This document shows positions 33,824 to 46,743 of a DNA stretch of 64,000 nucleotides, piece by piece. Below the pieces are notes generated by a model that worked only from the letters and a program-made list of their open reading frames with translations, was not told the DNA's origin and made no database searches. Position 1 is the first letter of the stretch, and every line of letters begins with the position of its first letter. The stretch comes from Euptelea pleiosperma (lineage: Eukaryota > Streptophyta > Magnoliopsida > Ranunculales > Eupteleaceae): positions 18,602,154-18,666,153 of the forward strand of contig CM068552.1 in the NCBI GenBank assembly GCA_035048495.1. The letters are read 5' to 3'. The translations under genes and the position numbers were made by a program.

Positions 33824-35437
33824 TTTCACCCTACAGTTTTCTAGACCTTTTTGCTTAACGACAAAAATAATAAACTTTCTCTCATATAAACCCCCAATGA
33901 ACATGATAAGAGTAGTGTAAATCAATGTCAAAATAACTATAACGAGAGGAGGGTTAAGGCTAAAAACGTTTTCACCTAGAGGTGTTCTCATGATCGATCC
34001 ACTAATGAGAACTATTCGTAGTTTCCATTAGTGCATGGTGACAGCACGTTTTCACCCCTATCCTTCCTTCCAAATCAAAGATAATATACAAGAAGGGGGT
34101 TGCAAGGAAATAACAATATAATATTCAGATAAAAAGAAATAGAAGCACATGTGAATAATTGAAAATAATAATTCAACCACTTCCTACCCATAATGAACAT
34201 GCTTAGAGAAAATAAAATATGTAAAAGAAGATACACACGGTAGGGGTTACCTACCTCTTAAATAGACAGTAGATTCGTATTGTGAAACTTGAAATAATGG
34301 TTGAAGGGGAGCTCCACGTTTTCTTTGAGTTCTCCGATGCCGTTGATTCCCAACTATGTTGAAGAGGTCGATGAGAGGGTTTGACTCTTTTTTTATAGTG
34401 GGATGAGGGTGTTCTAAGGCTTGAAAATGTTCTTTAATGTAGGTTTAATGGAGGTGCTTCAATGGAGGAAGATGGAAGAGAATGAGAGATTTTTTATAGA
34501 GAAATAAAGGAATGGTGGTTTAGGGTTTGTGAAAGCTCCCAAGCCTTAAGGTTTTCTTAAATAGGTTTAAGAAGTAATCTTTAAAGTTTCTATTCTAGGC
34601 GAAATTCGTAACTCTCAAAGGGGTAACTTTCTCAACCCTCAAAAGCTCATATTTTAAGTTACTTATAGGTTAAAAATGGGCCCAAGACCCATATATATGT
34701 ATCCATTGGGCCTCATTTAAGGTTATTCTTAAGTCCAAAAGGCCTCTAAATTAGCTTTAAGGGCCAATCCCACAATTATAGCTCAATAATTTATGCAATT
34801 ACTTATATTAATAATTTAAATACTCATTAATTATAATTATGACATTCCATAAAATGGTGGTGATTTAATATATATAATACATGTGGGTCCAATACTATAT
34901 ATTATAATATAATAATATACAACAATCATGTATTAATTCAAATAAACTATATTATAAAATTTGAAAATTCATACAACAAGGTATTGACACATGTCACACA
35001 CACATAAATTAAATGAAATAATTTAAGTACACAAAATTCACAAAAATGCTTAAAGTCCTAAAAAAGTGTCAAGATGACTTCAGAATGACCCGAAATTCAA
35101 GAGATGAGTTTTCAACCCTTAGATAAGGTAAGTAGGTTATTTTTGGAAAGTTTTCGGGGCCCGGGGTCAAAAATATTTTTATTATCTTACTAGATCAAGT
35201 ATATCATCTACTGTCTAGAAAAATCCCCTGTGAGTTATTGTTCATTATTTTTAGCGGAAAATTAGCCATAAAAATGAGTTTAAAAAATAACAAGTTTTTC
35301 AAAGTTATCCGAATCCTACCAAACTTGACACGACTTAATATAAGATATCTAAGAATGAAAGTAGTCCAAACTGTCAAAATTATTCTATGATGGTCAAATT
35401 ATCATAATACCCATAACTAAAAGTTCGGGGTATTACA
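33824..35437 (-). repeat. chromovirus-type (Ty3/gypsy) LTR, copy A side only
   Basis: On the - strand it starts TGTAATACCCCGAACTTT, a typical opening of Tekay/Del-group chromovirus LTRs. A TATA-like CTATAAAAAAAGAG lies near 34.40 kb. No gag or pol is visible, so it is probably a solo LTR. The left end directly adjoins the copia LTR and was not resolved. It is absent from copy B. Confidence 0.6.
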
Positions 35438-37453
35438 TATATCATCATCAAATTTTTTTCCCAATGATAGTTTTGGTGCTACATGGGGCTACAATAAATG
35501 CTTTCACAATTGAATTGAAATGTTAATTTACCAAAACATGCTTATAAATTAAAAAAATTTAAGCAATGTTTGTCAATTTGACGATCATATTGGGAATACA
35601 TTTTTTTTAATTTTTTAATAAGAGAGGAGCATTGAATAAGTTGCAGGGCTAACGTGTGCTTTGACACTAAAAAGACCGAAGAGCCCTTCCCTAGTGAATA
35701 AATTAAAGAATCAAAAAGAAGCAAAGTAGGGGTATCGTGGGCATTTGGAGGCATTTTGGAGGAGCGCAAGAAGGGCCTGCGCTCTTTAATAAGAAGAATA
35801 GACTAGTCGACATCTATATAAGATAGAGTACTCCCCTAAGGAATTCTTGGGCTGTTTGGGTAAGTTTATTACTTTTATTAAGAGCTTTCCCAGTAGCACT
35901 TATATGAGAGTGCCTAAGTAAAGCTATTTTGGCTGTTTGGTAAAACCATATAAAAAAGGCTTCTTTTCTTAAAAAATCATTTTACGGTGTTTGGTAAAAA
36001 AATTACTTTTTTTTTTGCTGAAAATGCCTATTTTACCCCTAAATGCATAAAAAATTTGATCAAGCTGATTTTTGGAGTATAAGCACAGGTGGACCAAACA
36101 TCCATAAGGTCACCTGAAAATGACCGAAGTAGAGAAAATTCAAAAAAAAATGTCACATGTTGAATCAACCACACATGCCGAATCCACACTCCAACCTCAT
36201 CCTAGAAAAAACAAAAAAGTTCTTTTCATCCTCATCCAAAGATATTCGAATCTTCCATCACCCACAACCAAAAAATACCAACAAAATATTCAAGAAAATA
36301 GAGCACAAAATATGCAAAAAGAACCCCAACAGAAAAATCACCTTACAATGATATAGAAGATATCGCCGCTCAATGGCAGGGTAAACCCTAGATGAAACAA
36401 CAAGTTGACCTTCTAATTTTCTCACTAAAGGGACATCCAAAACATAGGACTTGAGATTTAACATCAAATAGACGAAATATTGCACAAATCCAAGGCGTAA
36501 AAGGAAAATGGAAAAATTCCCCAAAAAATAAGGCACAAATCCATTTGAACTCACCTAAAAAGAGTGATATGAGATGGGGAGGAAGGATGCAAGTGCGGAT
36601 ATGTTCTCTCTTGGTACAATTGCTGCTTTGCATTAAGGTTTCTGAAGCTCAACTCCACTTTTTGTTCATAAGGCAGTTTAGGTATTATGAAATGTCATCG
36701 AGGACACGATGGGAAATGAATTTTGGAGAAAACTGCTTTTGACGAAATAAAGGCTAGCTTTTTTAGTTCATTTCGACATTGCCAACCATATAAAATATTG
36801 ACCCAAAATACTGGTTTAATTGGATGGTGTGGATTTTTCAAAATAAAGTCTATTTTCATGAGGTTAGGAATGTTGAATTTTTCAGATTTTTTGCGAGGAG
36901 GGTAACCTTAGAGTTAAAAACTCATTGTGCGGTTGGATTGTCCAACATGATCTCCATGTAGGCCCCACCCCCGGGTGTAAGAACTGGATGTAAGAAATGG
37001 GTGTAGATCTAGACGGACTCTTTTTTAATAGTTTTTTCTATTTTAACCGAACACCCTGTTTTTTTATTTTTTATAAGTACTTAAAAATCACAAAAGCTGG
37101 CTTATTGCGATTTTTAAGCTTACTTAAAAGCAGCCTTGGTTTAATATTTCAATATTTTTCGATGAAAATGACCAAATTATATCTGTTTCAATAGCTAGTG
37201 ACAGGAAATATATATAGGGGTAGTGTCGATTGTTACGAAATTAGGACCCAGTCCATCCAATTAAATGATCAATATTGCAGTAATCCGAACCAAATACAGT
37301 AGATCCCAATTCGGTTCTAATTTGATTTGGGTCCTGATCTGAACCAAACTCTGATCCATGTTGGATAACTCAAATCTAGTATATTGATTAGTTATACAAT
37401 TCACATATTTTCACTAACGTACATATCAAACTGGTTTTGCCACTTGGCAAAGC
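35438..37453. other. AT-rich region, possible decayed hAT-like element, no gene seen
   Basis: 35470-35660 resembles the sequence right of copy B (62936-62985 joined to 63868-63990). GCTGTTTGGTAAA and GTGTTTGGTAAAA at 35.93-36.00 kb and a loosely inverse stretch near 37.03-37.13 kb could be arms of an old hAT-type MITE. A fragment of the common MITE arm lies near 36.06-36.11 kb. ORFs here are short and unlike proteins I know. Confidence 0.4.
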
Positions 37454-39551
37454 GGGTGTGGGTGGTTGTAAACCATCACCAAAGGACGACAGATCTGCTT
37501 CTACAGTAAGGATGTAAATGGACCAGTCTTGGTCCTGGGCCAGGGTTTTGTTAAATTTTGAATAGGCCTGAGCCTGGCACCTGGCTCAATACAATTCAAA
37601 TTCAGGTACGAAAGCTGGTCGCTTTACACCACAAACTCATAATTGCTAATGGAATCCATGGTCATCAATCGAACTTTTCAAATGTTGACCAGCCCTTGGA
37701 CTGGCCATGAACCAAATTCCACACCAATTAAAAGAACCTAACCATCCATTCAAGGAATTTCATGAAAAAAGCTATGAACGTTTCACATTTAATTCAAATG
37801 TGTATTAGTGGTCATCCAATTAAATAGTCTATATTGCAGTAATCGGCCAGGGATTGCTGTGAATTTTGGGCTGTCCCACTACTAGGGCATGAAATTGGCC
37901 GGATCATTTGGACCTTGATCATTTGGATCTGAATTCTGAACCATACTCTAATCCATACTGATTATATAATCACTAACACAATCATCCTAAGAATCCGAAT
38001 GAATCCAGGACCCAAACCCCGGATCTGATCCGCACCGAATCGTCTAAGCACATTTGGACCTGAAATGGATTGGACTTGGGTCAGGTCAGGTCCCCTAGAT
38101 CCATATTCGTCCATTTTGTATTTGGGATACATTTTGAGGATCCAAATCAGTTATCAGTATAGAATAGGTGTTGACCGGGTCAGGAGGATTGACCCGGTCC
38201 TTTTCTTGCAATCCAAATCTAGTTTCCTTATTCCATAAGTTACTTGGTACGTAACAACACATCTATAAAACCCCCACTACATTTGTTGTTTAGAGCAAGA
38301 ATCCTAAACTCTTTGTTTTTATCTTTGCTCTTGGGTGGGTCCCCCATCTGCTTCTCCGAGTTACAGCAGGCTATTCGCGACCTTACGATCTAGGTGGGGC
38401 CCCCACTCTACTTGCAGGTCTTGATCTCTGTAATCCATGTGGAAAGGCATGCATGTTGTTTTCTCGCAGTTGGACAATAGAGGCGCCATCTACACTCTTA
38501 CGTACGTGTGTTCGATTGCAACCGGAGATAGTCCGTTACCACAAGGTACGTAGTGTCTAAAGCCAAATAGATCAGATGGTCTTTTTTTTTTTCTGGACAC
38601 CAAAAGATCAGATGGTCTCAATCATCCAACTACTTTGATTTTGACCTCAGGGATCTCCAACGTGGGACATATCAAAAGGTGGGTCATAAACACCTGTACA
38701 TGCAGTGCACAAGCAGGGGCCGGGTGTACATTTTAACCTGCACCTGCATGCATGGCACATCCCATGCAGATATTTCAGTATTCAGGACAATCATGGTGAA
38801 GATGATCAAGATGATCATCACAGTGAGGTGATCATCTTCACCAACAATTAGCAAATTTTCTCACCAAGAAAGGAGTCTACAGTGGGCGAAGAAGGTAAAC
38901 TGTTTCTTTCTTTCTCTTTCTTTCTTCATTTGTTAGTACTTCAATTTTTCCCAAAGAACTGCTTCACCAACAATGCAGCTGGATCCATCTCTGCACCAAT
39001 TTCTTCCAAATCAACTCATGGTAGAAAACAACATCCTATGTCTACCAATAGTCTCAACATAAGCAAAACATCAAGCCAGCCTTCAACGACTGAATTGGTC
39101 CTATCTGCCACCAATTTACAGAAGGGATACACGACCTCTGATCTAGGTGGACTCCCATTCTATGTAAGGATCTTGGTTCTGGCAATCCATGCAGAAAGGC
39201 ATATTGTTCTTCTGCAGTTGGATAACTGAAGCAAGAACCAAGAACATAGAATGGGGACACCATCTAGCCCTACACGTTCGATTGCAACCTTGATCTTGGT
39301 TCTGGCCATCTGCCACCAATTAATTTCTTGGTTTGGGTATAAAAACCTGTTTTTTTATTTTTTTTTTATTTTCTGTGTGAGTGACAAATTTTGTGAGAGA
39401 CTTCGGATTTTGGGTGTGGGAAAAGCTCTTTGTTGAAGAAGCTTGTACGCCTTGTAATTTTGTGATCTCCATAATGAAAAAGAAGACTCCTTTGTTGTTG
39501 CCCCGTGGACGTAGGCATACTGCCGAACCACGTAAATATTGGTGTCTCCGT
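37454..39551. repeat. Y unit, diverged third copy
   Basis: Homologous to 28201-30404 and 57261-59470 but with many substitutions and several deletions, for example about 50 bp missing near 38950 and about 30 bp missing in block R1. It ends at GTGTCTCCGT inside the copia-like LTR signature. It stands alone, without the CACTA and LINE neighbours, so it predates or is separate from the A/B duplication. Confidence 0.8.
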
Positions 39552-41630
39552 TTTAAACAAAAATCATAAAACTCAAAATGGCAGCAGTTCCTAGTAATAT
39601 ACAATGAAAAAATAGAAAAGCTAAAACCAAACTTCAATTGCAGAAAGTGTAGAAGAACAAGGACTGCTAACATGGAACCCACAAACTTTTCATAAAGAGA
39701 AGATAAAAAAAGATGGACAACAAATCTAATATATTGGGTTTCCAAAAAAAAAACCCACAAAAGCAATCAGCTTTCCAAACTAAAAATTTCAAGCTCAAAT
39801 CTACAAATACTTCCTTTTAAACCTTAGCTTAATATTAAAAAAATTCAAAAAACACCCCTATTTAAACTCCTTGATCAGGTGCAGAGATGTGTTTATGCTT
39901 CGGACATCTAGAAAGCACCATGTCAGATACACACATCTTGTCATTGTTACATAGCTTTAAAACTAAAAATTTAAGGCCTTTTATTAAAAATACTGAAAAT
40001 GGCACAGATTAGACATGCACCACCCACCAACTTTAAGAAATTCACCTTTTTCGCTTTACAAAAATGTCTTGGATAATAAGTCATAACTTGAAATTCATGT
40101 GTGTTATTAAATGAAAAGATGGCATGAGAGACAAGGTTACTCTAGTTATTATTTATATCCAAAACTGTCTTTCGTCACTTCTGAGGCTGTTTTACTAGAT
40201 TTGATCAAGTGATGTAGGACAAACAGAAGTTCAATAAGAAAAGGCCTAGGTTTAGGGAATCATAATTAAGGGTGCACAGGGTTGGAGGGGTTAAGAAAGA
40301 GTAATTAGGAACTGGTTTGATTTAGAGTAGAGTTTAAGATTTGGGGTTACAATTGGGTAAGATAATGTAGAATTATGGGGCTGGATTAAGGGCTGAACAT
40401 AAGGATAAACAAATTTAAGGGTAGTTGGTTTGAAGCAGAGTGCCATGTCAACAACCTAAAATGCTCTTTTCTCTCTCATCCACTTGACTCTACCCTATCT
40501 TTTTTGTCATTTTCAAAAACATCCTTTGACACTTTAAGTAATGCACCTCAAACATTAAGGACTTTTTAGACTTTCTAACCAACTCAACTCAATTTATTTT
40601 TCTTTAAAATCTTAATTATTTATTCCTTAATTCTCTCTTTCATTCTTAAATTATTTATTCCTTTGTTCTTAAATTCGTCTTTCTCAACGTCTCTTAACAT
40701 CCTTTTATTTTCCAAAACATAACATTCATAACCTTCTATTTATGTTTCAATCAAAATGTTTATCCCATTACCACCGCTTCCATTATGGCCTTTTAATGGC
40801 TTTCCATCTCCTTCCTTCAATTTTCACAACATTCTATTTTTGTTTCAATTGAAACGTTTTTCCCATTAATATCACTTCCATATTGACATCTAATGTCTCT
40901 CCATTTTTCGTTAATAAAAAAATGTCGATTTAATTAACCATTAATTCGGTTATATATAAATATTAGGGTTTAGGCAGGGTTCTCATATTTTCTCTCACCG
41001 GAGCTTCTTCGAATGACGAAGACACAAAAGCAGGAGAAAAGTCAATATGGTTCAATATCTTTACCATCTCTTCTAAATTTTTTTTTTCCTTCAATGAGTT
41101 GTCTCTACTGAATACTTGATTTGGCATTTAAAAGAATTGTTATTCAATTATTTACATTCATGTTTATGTTTAGACTTTAGAATGATTGTTTGTTTATTTG
41201 TAGGGTTTCAATTTTTTAGGATTGTATAAATCTTTGAAGGTAAAAATGAAGATTATGAATTTTTTTTTCATTGTTAGCCATTTTTTTTATTTTCTTATCA
41301 TGTTTTACAGGCTAAGAGGATGTTGTTGAAGATAACGAAGAGAGGATTGTGAATAAAAATAATATGAAGATGGGGAGAACTGATGAAATGGTCATCACTA
41401 TTATGGACATAGTGGATGTGCTGTTGTGTGATGCTTGAATGTAAAAATGAAGATTATAAAAACTTATTTTTTATTTTCTTTTGGTATTAGCAATTTTTTT
41501 CATTTTCTTATCATGTTTAGAGAGGATGAAGAGAAATGGAATAGTTAAGCAATTTTTCTGTATTATTTCCTACTACAATTAGATGTAGATATAAAAATTA
41601 ATTGTTGTTAGTTTGTATTTTTTATTTTTA
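39552..41630. other. AT-rich sequence, probably the body of a Helitron-like element, no gene seen
   Basis: No RepHel or RPA-like coding was seen, so if this is a Helitron it is non-autonomous. The left end (TC after A) was not located. Repeated TGAAGATTATGAATTT-like and CATTTTCTTATCATG phrases occur near 41.25-41.51 kb. Confidence 0.4.
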
Positions 41631-41661
41631 CCCGTGCTTTAGCACGGGCTTTCATTACTAG
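41631..41661 (+). mobile_element. Helitron-type 3' end
   Basis: A hairpin (CCCGTGC-TTTA-GCACGGG) is followed 9 nt later by CTAG (41658-41661) and then T, the classical 3' terminus of plant Helitrons, which insert between A and T. Confidence 0.7.
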
Positions 41662-41864
41662 TTTAACCAATACTCCCCAAAAGTCATGATTGTTGGTAGC
41701 GTGACATTAAATTCATTTATTTCATAGAATCTATTCAGGTTCTCAGACGACACGACCCCTCGTGGGCCCATATCAGACAGGCCACCCCATCCGAGTGTGC
41801 CTCATTTACGCAGGCTACCCCACTCGAGCCTGGTATGAAAATGCCCTCGCATTAGTTGTTTTGG
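41662..41864. other. short unique spacer before duplication copy B
   Basis: About 200 bp between the Helitron end and the start of A/B homology. If the Tat element simply inserted into copy A, this sequence should also lie left of the Tat 5' LTR, outside the window. Confidence 0.5.
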
Positions 41865-42507
41865 GGTTTCATGGGATAATTCGAGCGGACGTGTGGGGCT
41901 GTTATTAGGTAAAATTTAGAGTAAGGAAGACGATTTGAGGCTTGTAGAGTTGGGTTCTAGTTAGGTTGTATTGGCTGCAACCTGCAAGGTAGTGGCTTAG
42001 GATTAGATATTTAGAGCTGGATGTATGGGGGCTGACATTAAGGTTTCAAGGTCTTAAAAAAGTTCAAAAATTTGAGAACAAAGGGAGTAATATAATTAAG
42101 ATAGATGGTTGAAGTGGAGACTCACCACTTTGGAGGACTTCTAGAATGGAGTCACATCACCATAAAGAGGAGTTACACCTCAAAGAAAACAGGTTCTTAA
42201 ACTCACTCAATTATTTAAAATAAGAGAGTACACGGGTAGTTATGAATGAGTGGGGTGGCAACCTCTTCCCTGCTCTCAACTCACACATATAAACTCCCCT
42301 AATACTCTTGGACCATAAGTTCCCTAAATATAACATGGCTCCAATTTCAAAAAAATAAAAGTACTTCATAGAAACTTGAAGCAAGTTCTAGAAAAAGGAC
42401 ATATAACTCTTATTTAAAAGCAAACTTCTAAAAACATGCATAAATTAACCAAAACACTAAGGCTTCCTAAACTCTTTTCTAATTCACCTCACTACAGGAA
42501 AAAAGAA

Positions 42508-43075
42508 TTTCAGCGACTACCGGCGACCCTCGGTATAGGGTTAAAATTCGTCGCTGTATGGTATAACGACGGCCAAATCGACCGTCGCTACTCGTCGCTA
42601 TAAATTTCGTCGGTAAAAGGTATTAGCGACGGTCAACTCAAAAACGCCCATCGCGAAAAACGCTCCGTGGGATGGAAAATTCATATACCGACGGGCTGGA
42701 CCGTCGGTGTATAGCTCTATACCGACGGTTTTGGCCATCGGTATGTATAAATATAATTTTTTATTTGTGAAAACGTTTCACCGACGGTCGTATCCGTCGC
42801 TGTAATACACATTTAGCGACAAAATAATGCTGGCCGGCCAGAAACGTCGGTAGATCTCAATTCTATTTATTAGTAAAAACCTTTTAGCGACGGTCGTGGC
42901 CGTCGCTGTAAGACCTATATAGCGACAGTGTGTATGTTTTGCCGTCGCTGTAATATATATAGCGACGGGAGGAGTGTCTGGCTGTCGCTATAGGACATCT
43001 ATAGCGACGGATGGAGTTCTGGCCGTCGATAAATATTGTTATAGAGACGGTCAGTGGCCGTCGCTAAAAGGTTTG
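42508..43075. repeat. left subterminal repeats of CACTA copy B
   Basis: GCGACGG/ACCGACGG motifs as in copy A. One segment around 42833 is about 35 bp shorter, as though deleted between two GGCC(G/A)-type motifs. Confidence 0.8.
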
Positions 43076-43393
43076 GTAGAATAAATTTTTTTTTTAATTT
43101 TTTTGCATAATTTGTTGTACCTATACCTGTAATGTATATAATATCACATTTCCCTATTCCATGTCCATTTAATCAAATCATAGTGTAAAGAAAATATAAA
43201 ATTTATATATCTTAAATAATTAAATGTCTACAATATTAACTGTTTTAAATTTAACAATATTATAAAAGTTTAAAAAATCAATCTGGCAGAGTAGAAGACA
43301 TGATCAATCAGCATCTAGGCCCTGCAAAACAAATAAAAGTAAAATAATTAATACATAAAATGTTAAGATTCAATATAAACGAAATAAAAAATT

Positions 43394-44834
43394 AAATTTA
43401 AACTTAAAAACCTTGAAATGTCTAACTGGCTACAGATTTCAAACTGGACATCTATTTTTTACCTTGTCTCTTCTAGCATATTTGTTTCAACACAATAGAA
43501 ATGTTGTAATATGTTTTGGGGGATTCGGACCTCGTTTGCCCGATTTGGTCGTCGATGTCCTAAATTTGACTTAACTTAAAACCTGTAATGTCTAAACCTA
43601 CAACTGACTACAGATTCCTAACCGGACATCTATTTTTTACTCCGTCTCTTCCAGCATATTTGTTTCAACACAATAGAAGTGTTGTAATAGGTTTCGGGAA
43701 ATTCGGACTTCGTTTTCCCGATTTGGACGTCGAGGTCCTAAATTTTACTTAACTTAAAACCTGTAATGTCTAAACTTATAACCGACTACAGATTCTTAAC
43801 CGAACATCTATTTTTTACCCCATTTCTTCTAGCATATTTGTTTCAATACAATAGAAGTGTTGTAATAGGTTTCGGGAGATTCGGACCTCGTTTGCCCGAT
43901 TTGGACGTCGACGTCCTAAATTTGACTTAACTTAAAACCTGTAAATGCCTAAACCTATAACTGATTACAGATTCCTAATCGGACATCTGTTTTTTACCCC
44001 GTTTCTTCCAGCATATTTGTTTCAATACAATAGAAGTGTTGTAACAGGTTTCGAGAGATTCAGACCTCGTTTGCCCGATTCGGATGTCGAGGTCCGAAAT
44101 TTGACTTAACTTAAAACCTGTAATGTCTAAATCTATAATTGACTACAGATTCCTAACCGGACATCTGTTTTTTGCCCCGTCTCTTCCAGCATATTTGTTT
44201 CAACACAATAGAAGTGTTGTAACAGGTTTCGGGAGATTCGGACCTCGTTTGCCCAATTTGGACGTCGAGGTCCTAAATTTGACTTAACTTAAAACCTGTA
44301 AATGCCTAAACCTATAATTGATTACAAATTCCTAACCGGACATCTATTTTTTACCCCGTCTCTTCCAGCATATTTGTTTCAAGACAATTAGAAGTGTTGT
44401 AATAGGTTTCAGAAGATTCATACATCGTTTGCCCGATTTGGACGTCGAGGTCCTAAATTTGACTTAACTTAAAATCTGTAAATGCCAAAACCTATAACTG
44501 ACTACATATTCCTAATCGGACATCTATTTTTTATTCTGTCTCTTCCAGCATATTTGTTTTAATATAATAGAAGTGTTGTAATAGGTTTCGAGAGATTCGG
44601 ACCTTGTTTGCCCGATTTGGATGTCGAGGTCCTAAATTTGACTTAACTTAAAACCTGTAAATGCTTAAACCTATAACTGACTACAGATTCTTAACCGGAC
44701 ATTTGTTTTTTACCCCGTCTCTTCCAGCATATTTGTTTCAATACAATAGAAGTGTTGTAATAGGTTTCAGGAGATTCGGACCTCGTTTGCCCGATTTGGA
44801 CGTTGATGTCCTAAATTTGACTCAACTTAAAACA
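43394..44834. repeat. ~179-bp tandem array in CACTA copy B (8 units)
   Basis: Landmarks at 43565, 43743, 43921, 44100, 44278, 44458, 44637 and 44816. Unit-specific variants (for example TTTTTTGCCCC in unit 5 and CAAGACAATTAG in unit 6) align units 5-8 with units 9-12 of copy A. Confidence 0.95.
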
Positions 44835-45053
44835 TCATTTTAAGTACTTAAATACAACAATGATATGTCATAAATATAGATGTACCTGATCATCATTTGC
44901 GTTGTCGGATTGATGCTGGTCTTGGCTCGGAGGCGGTATGTTAGCTGATTGCATGGAGCGAAAAAATGCAACCATCTGCTCTTGCACCATCCTACTCACT
45001 TGCTGCTGCATCTGTTCCTGCATCTGGGATTGGGCTTGCCGATGCATCTCCTC

Positions 45054-46611
45054 CTATTTTTGCATTTGCTCATGCATCTTCTACATTTGCGACTGCATCT
45101 GGTGGAACTCATTTTGAAGAGCCTTATAACTGGAACTGGATGAGCTAGATGATGAGCCAAAGATCGAAGTCGGCGTTAGGCCTAGACCAAAGCCGCGTAC
45201 CCGTCCATGTCGCTCTGGGGGCATCACGCTGGTATAAATCTCTTCAGGTGTAAGTGCGGGAATAGAACTCTCACCACTCTTTGACACTCGACTCTGTGAA
45301 AGCTCTCTAAATTTGGACTGCATTCAAAACAAACTAGTTAGTTAAAGACAATTATATTTTTATTTAAAATAGACATCTTACGTACCATGATATCGGCAGA
45401 TGTAGAATCAACTGGCGACCCATTTTTTTTAAAATGGGTTCAGAAGAATAAGTCAACTCAACTCGGTGTAGTACCGTCTGTCTTACTCCGAGCCTATTCT
45501 TGAAGAAAAAACATATAAATTATTAAACAATAACAGGTTAAAGTAACTTAAAAAAACATGCAATGATATATTGAAATCATATACGCACCTCCTCATCTCT
45601 GTGGCCCACAAAACTCTTCGTGCCCCCAGTATGTTTCATGGTCTGCTTACTACGGTTCGCCTTATTTTGGTTTGATATTGCCTGCAACAAATTCAATGTC
45701 ATGACATAGAAAATGGCTAATGAAATTTTATTTTTGAAATACCTGAAACTCATCACTACTCCAGTATACGACTAGAGAGGCCCAATCAGCATCTGAGATG
45801 CCTATGGGTTTATTTAGTAATCAAAGCTCATCCGTGTCCATGGCATCATAATTTTTTTTCAAATCATTCCTCCAATCATTGTATTTAGTTCCCATTGACT
45901 GCATGACCCACAGTCCATGGTCATCGCTGATATCAACTTGTTGCTGAAACGTTAAGCAACAATACTGTTAAAAATCACATCATTTACTAAAAGTGAAATG
46001 GATAATAACTAAGTCAAAATTAGTAAAAATAGTATTAAAAAATCACATCATCTACCTTTACTTTTTGCCACATCCTCTCCTTCGCAAGATCAGGAATGTT
46101 AGACCATTTCTTTAACTGCAACGAAGTGTGACCAGAATGCCTAACAACCGTCCCCAATACTTGTCCAAATGAATGAGCCCCACACCTATAGGTTGGCCAT
46201 GTTCATTCCATTCAATTTGTATTTTTTTGCCAAATGGAATGCCAAAATGACCCACTCATTGTGTGGGCCCTCTCCTCCGAATTCTGATAGAAGCTGTTTC
46301 AAAAATTAAACAAAAAACACGTCAATGAGTATACAAAATTTATAACATCAAACAATAATATCAGCAATTTATATCATACTAGCGCTACCAAGCGTCGACT
46401 GTTGGGCTGGTGATGAGGCTAGCGATGGGGTTGCCACTGGGGATGGGGCTGATGATGCATCTCGGGCTGGCACTGGGGATGGGGCTGACGATGCATCTCG
46501 GACTGGCACTGGGGATGTGGCTGAGGATGGGCCTGGTACTGTCGATGGGGCCGACACTGTCAATGGGGCTCTCGATGTAGTCTTCCTAGACACTTTATTT
46601 TGTCGAGGCAT
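45054..46611 (-). pseudogene. TNPA-like / Transposase_24 gene of CACTA copy B, inactivated
   Basis: Same six-exon layout as 13295-14845. Exon 2 has a TGA at 46256-46258 right after the RRRGPTQ motif. The last exon has a TAG at 45081-45083 that removes the end of the Gln/Met coiled coil. Other exons look open. The contrast with the uninterrupted copy A frame shows decay after duplication. Confidence 0.82.
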
Positions 46612-46743
46612 ATTTAAATTCTTGCACGAATAATATTAGGCCATATATGCACAAATAATATTGACAGAATAAATCAATGTAGAAGAACTCAATTTCATTA
46701 ATCAAACATATTACAAAAAGAAAATTACAACATATATTAAAAA

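Noticed and set aside
36120..36640. Lysine- and asparagine-rich or Phe/Leu-rich ORFs
   Set aside because: Short, overlapping on both strands in AT-rich sequence, with no recognisable domain or promoter context.
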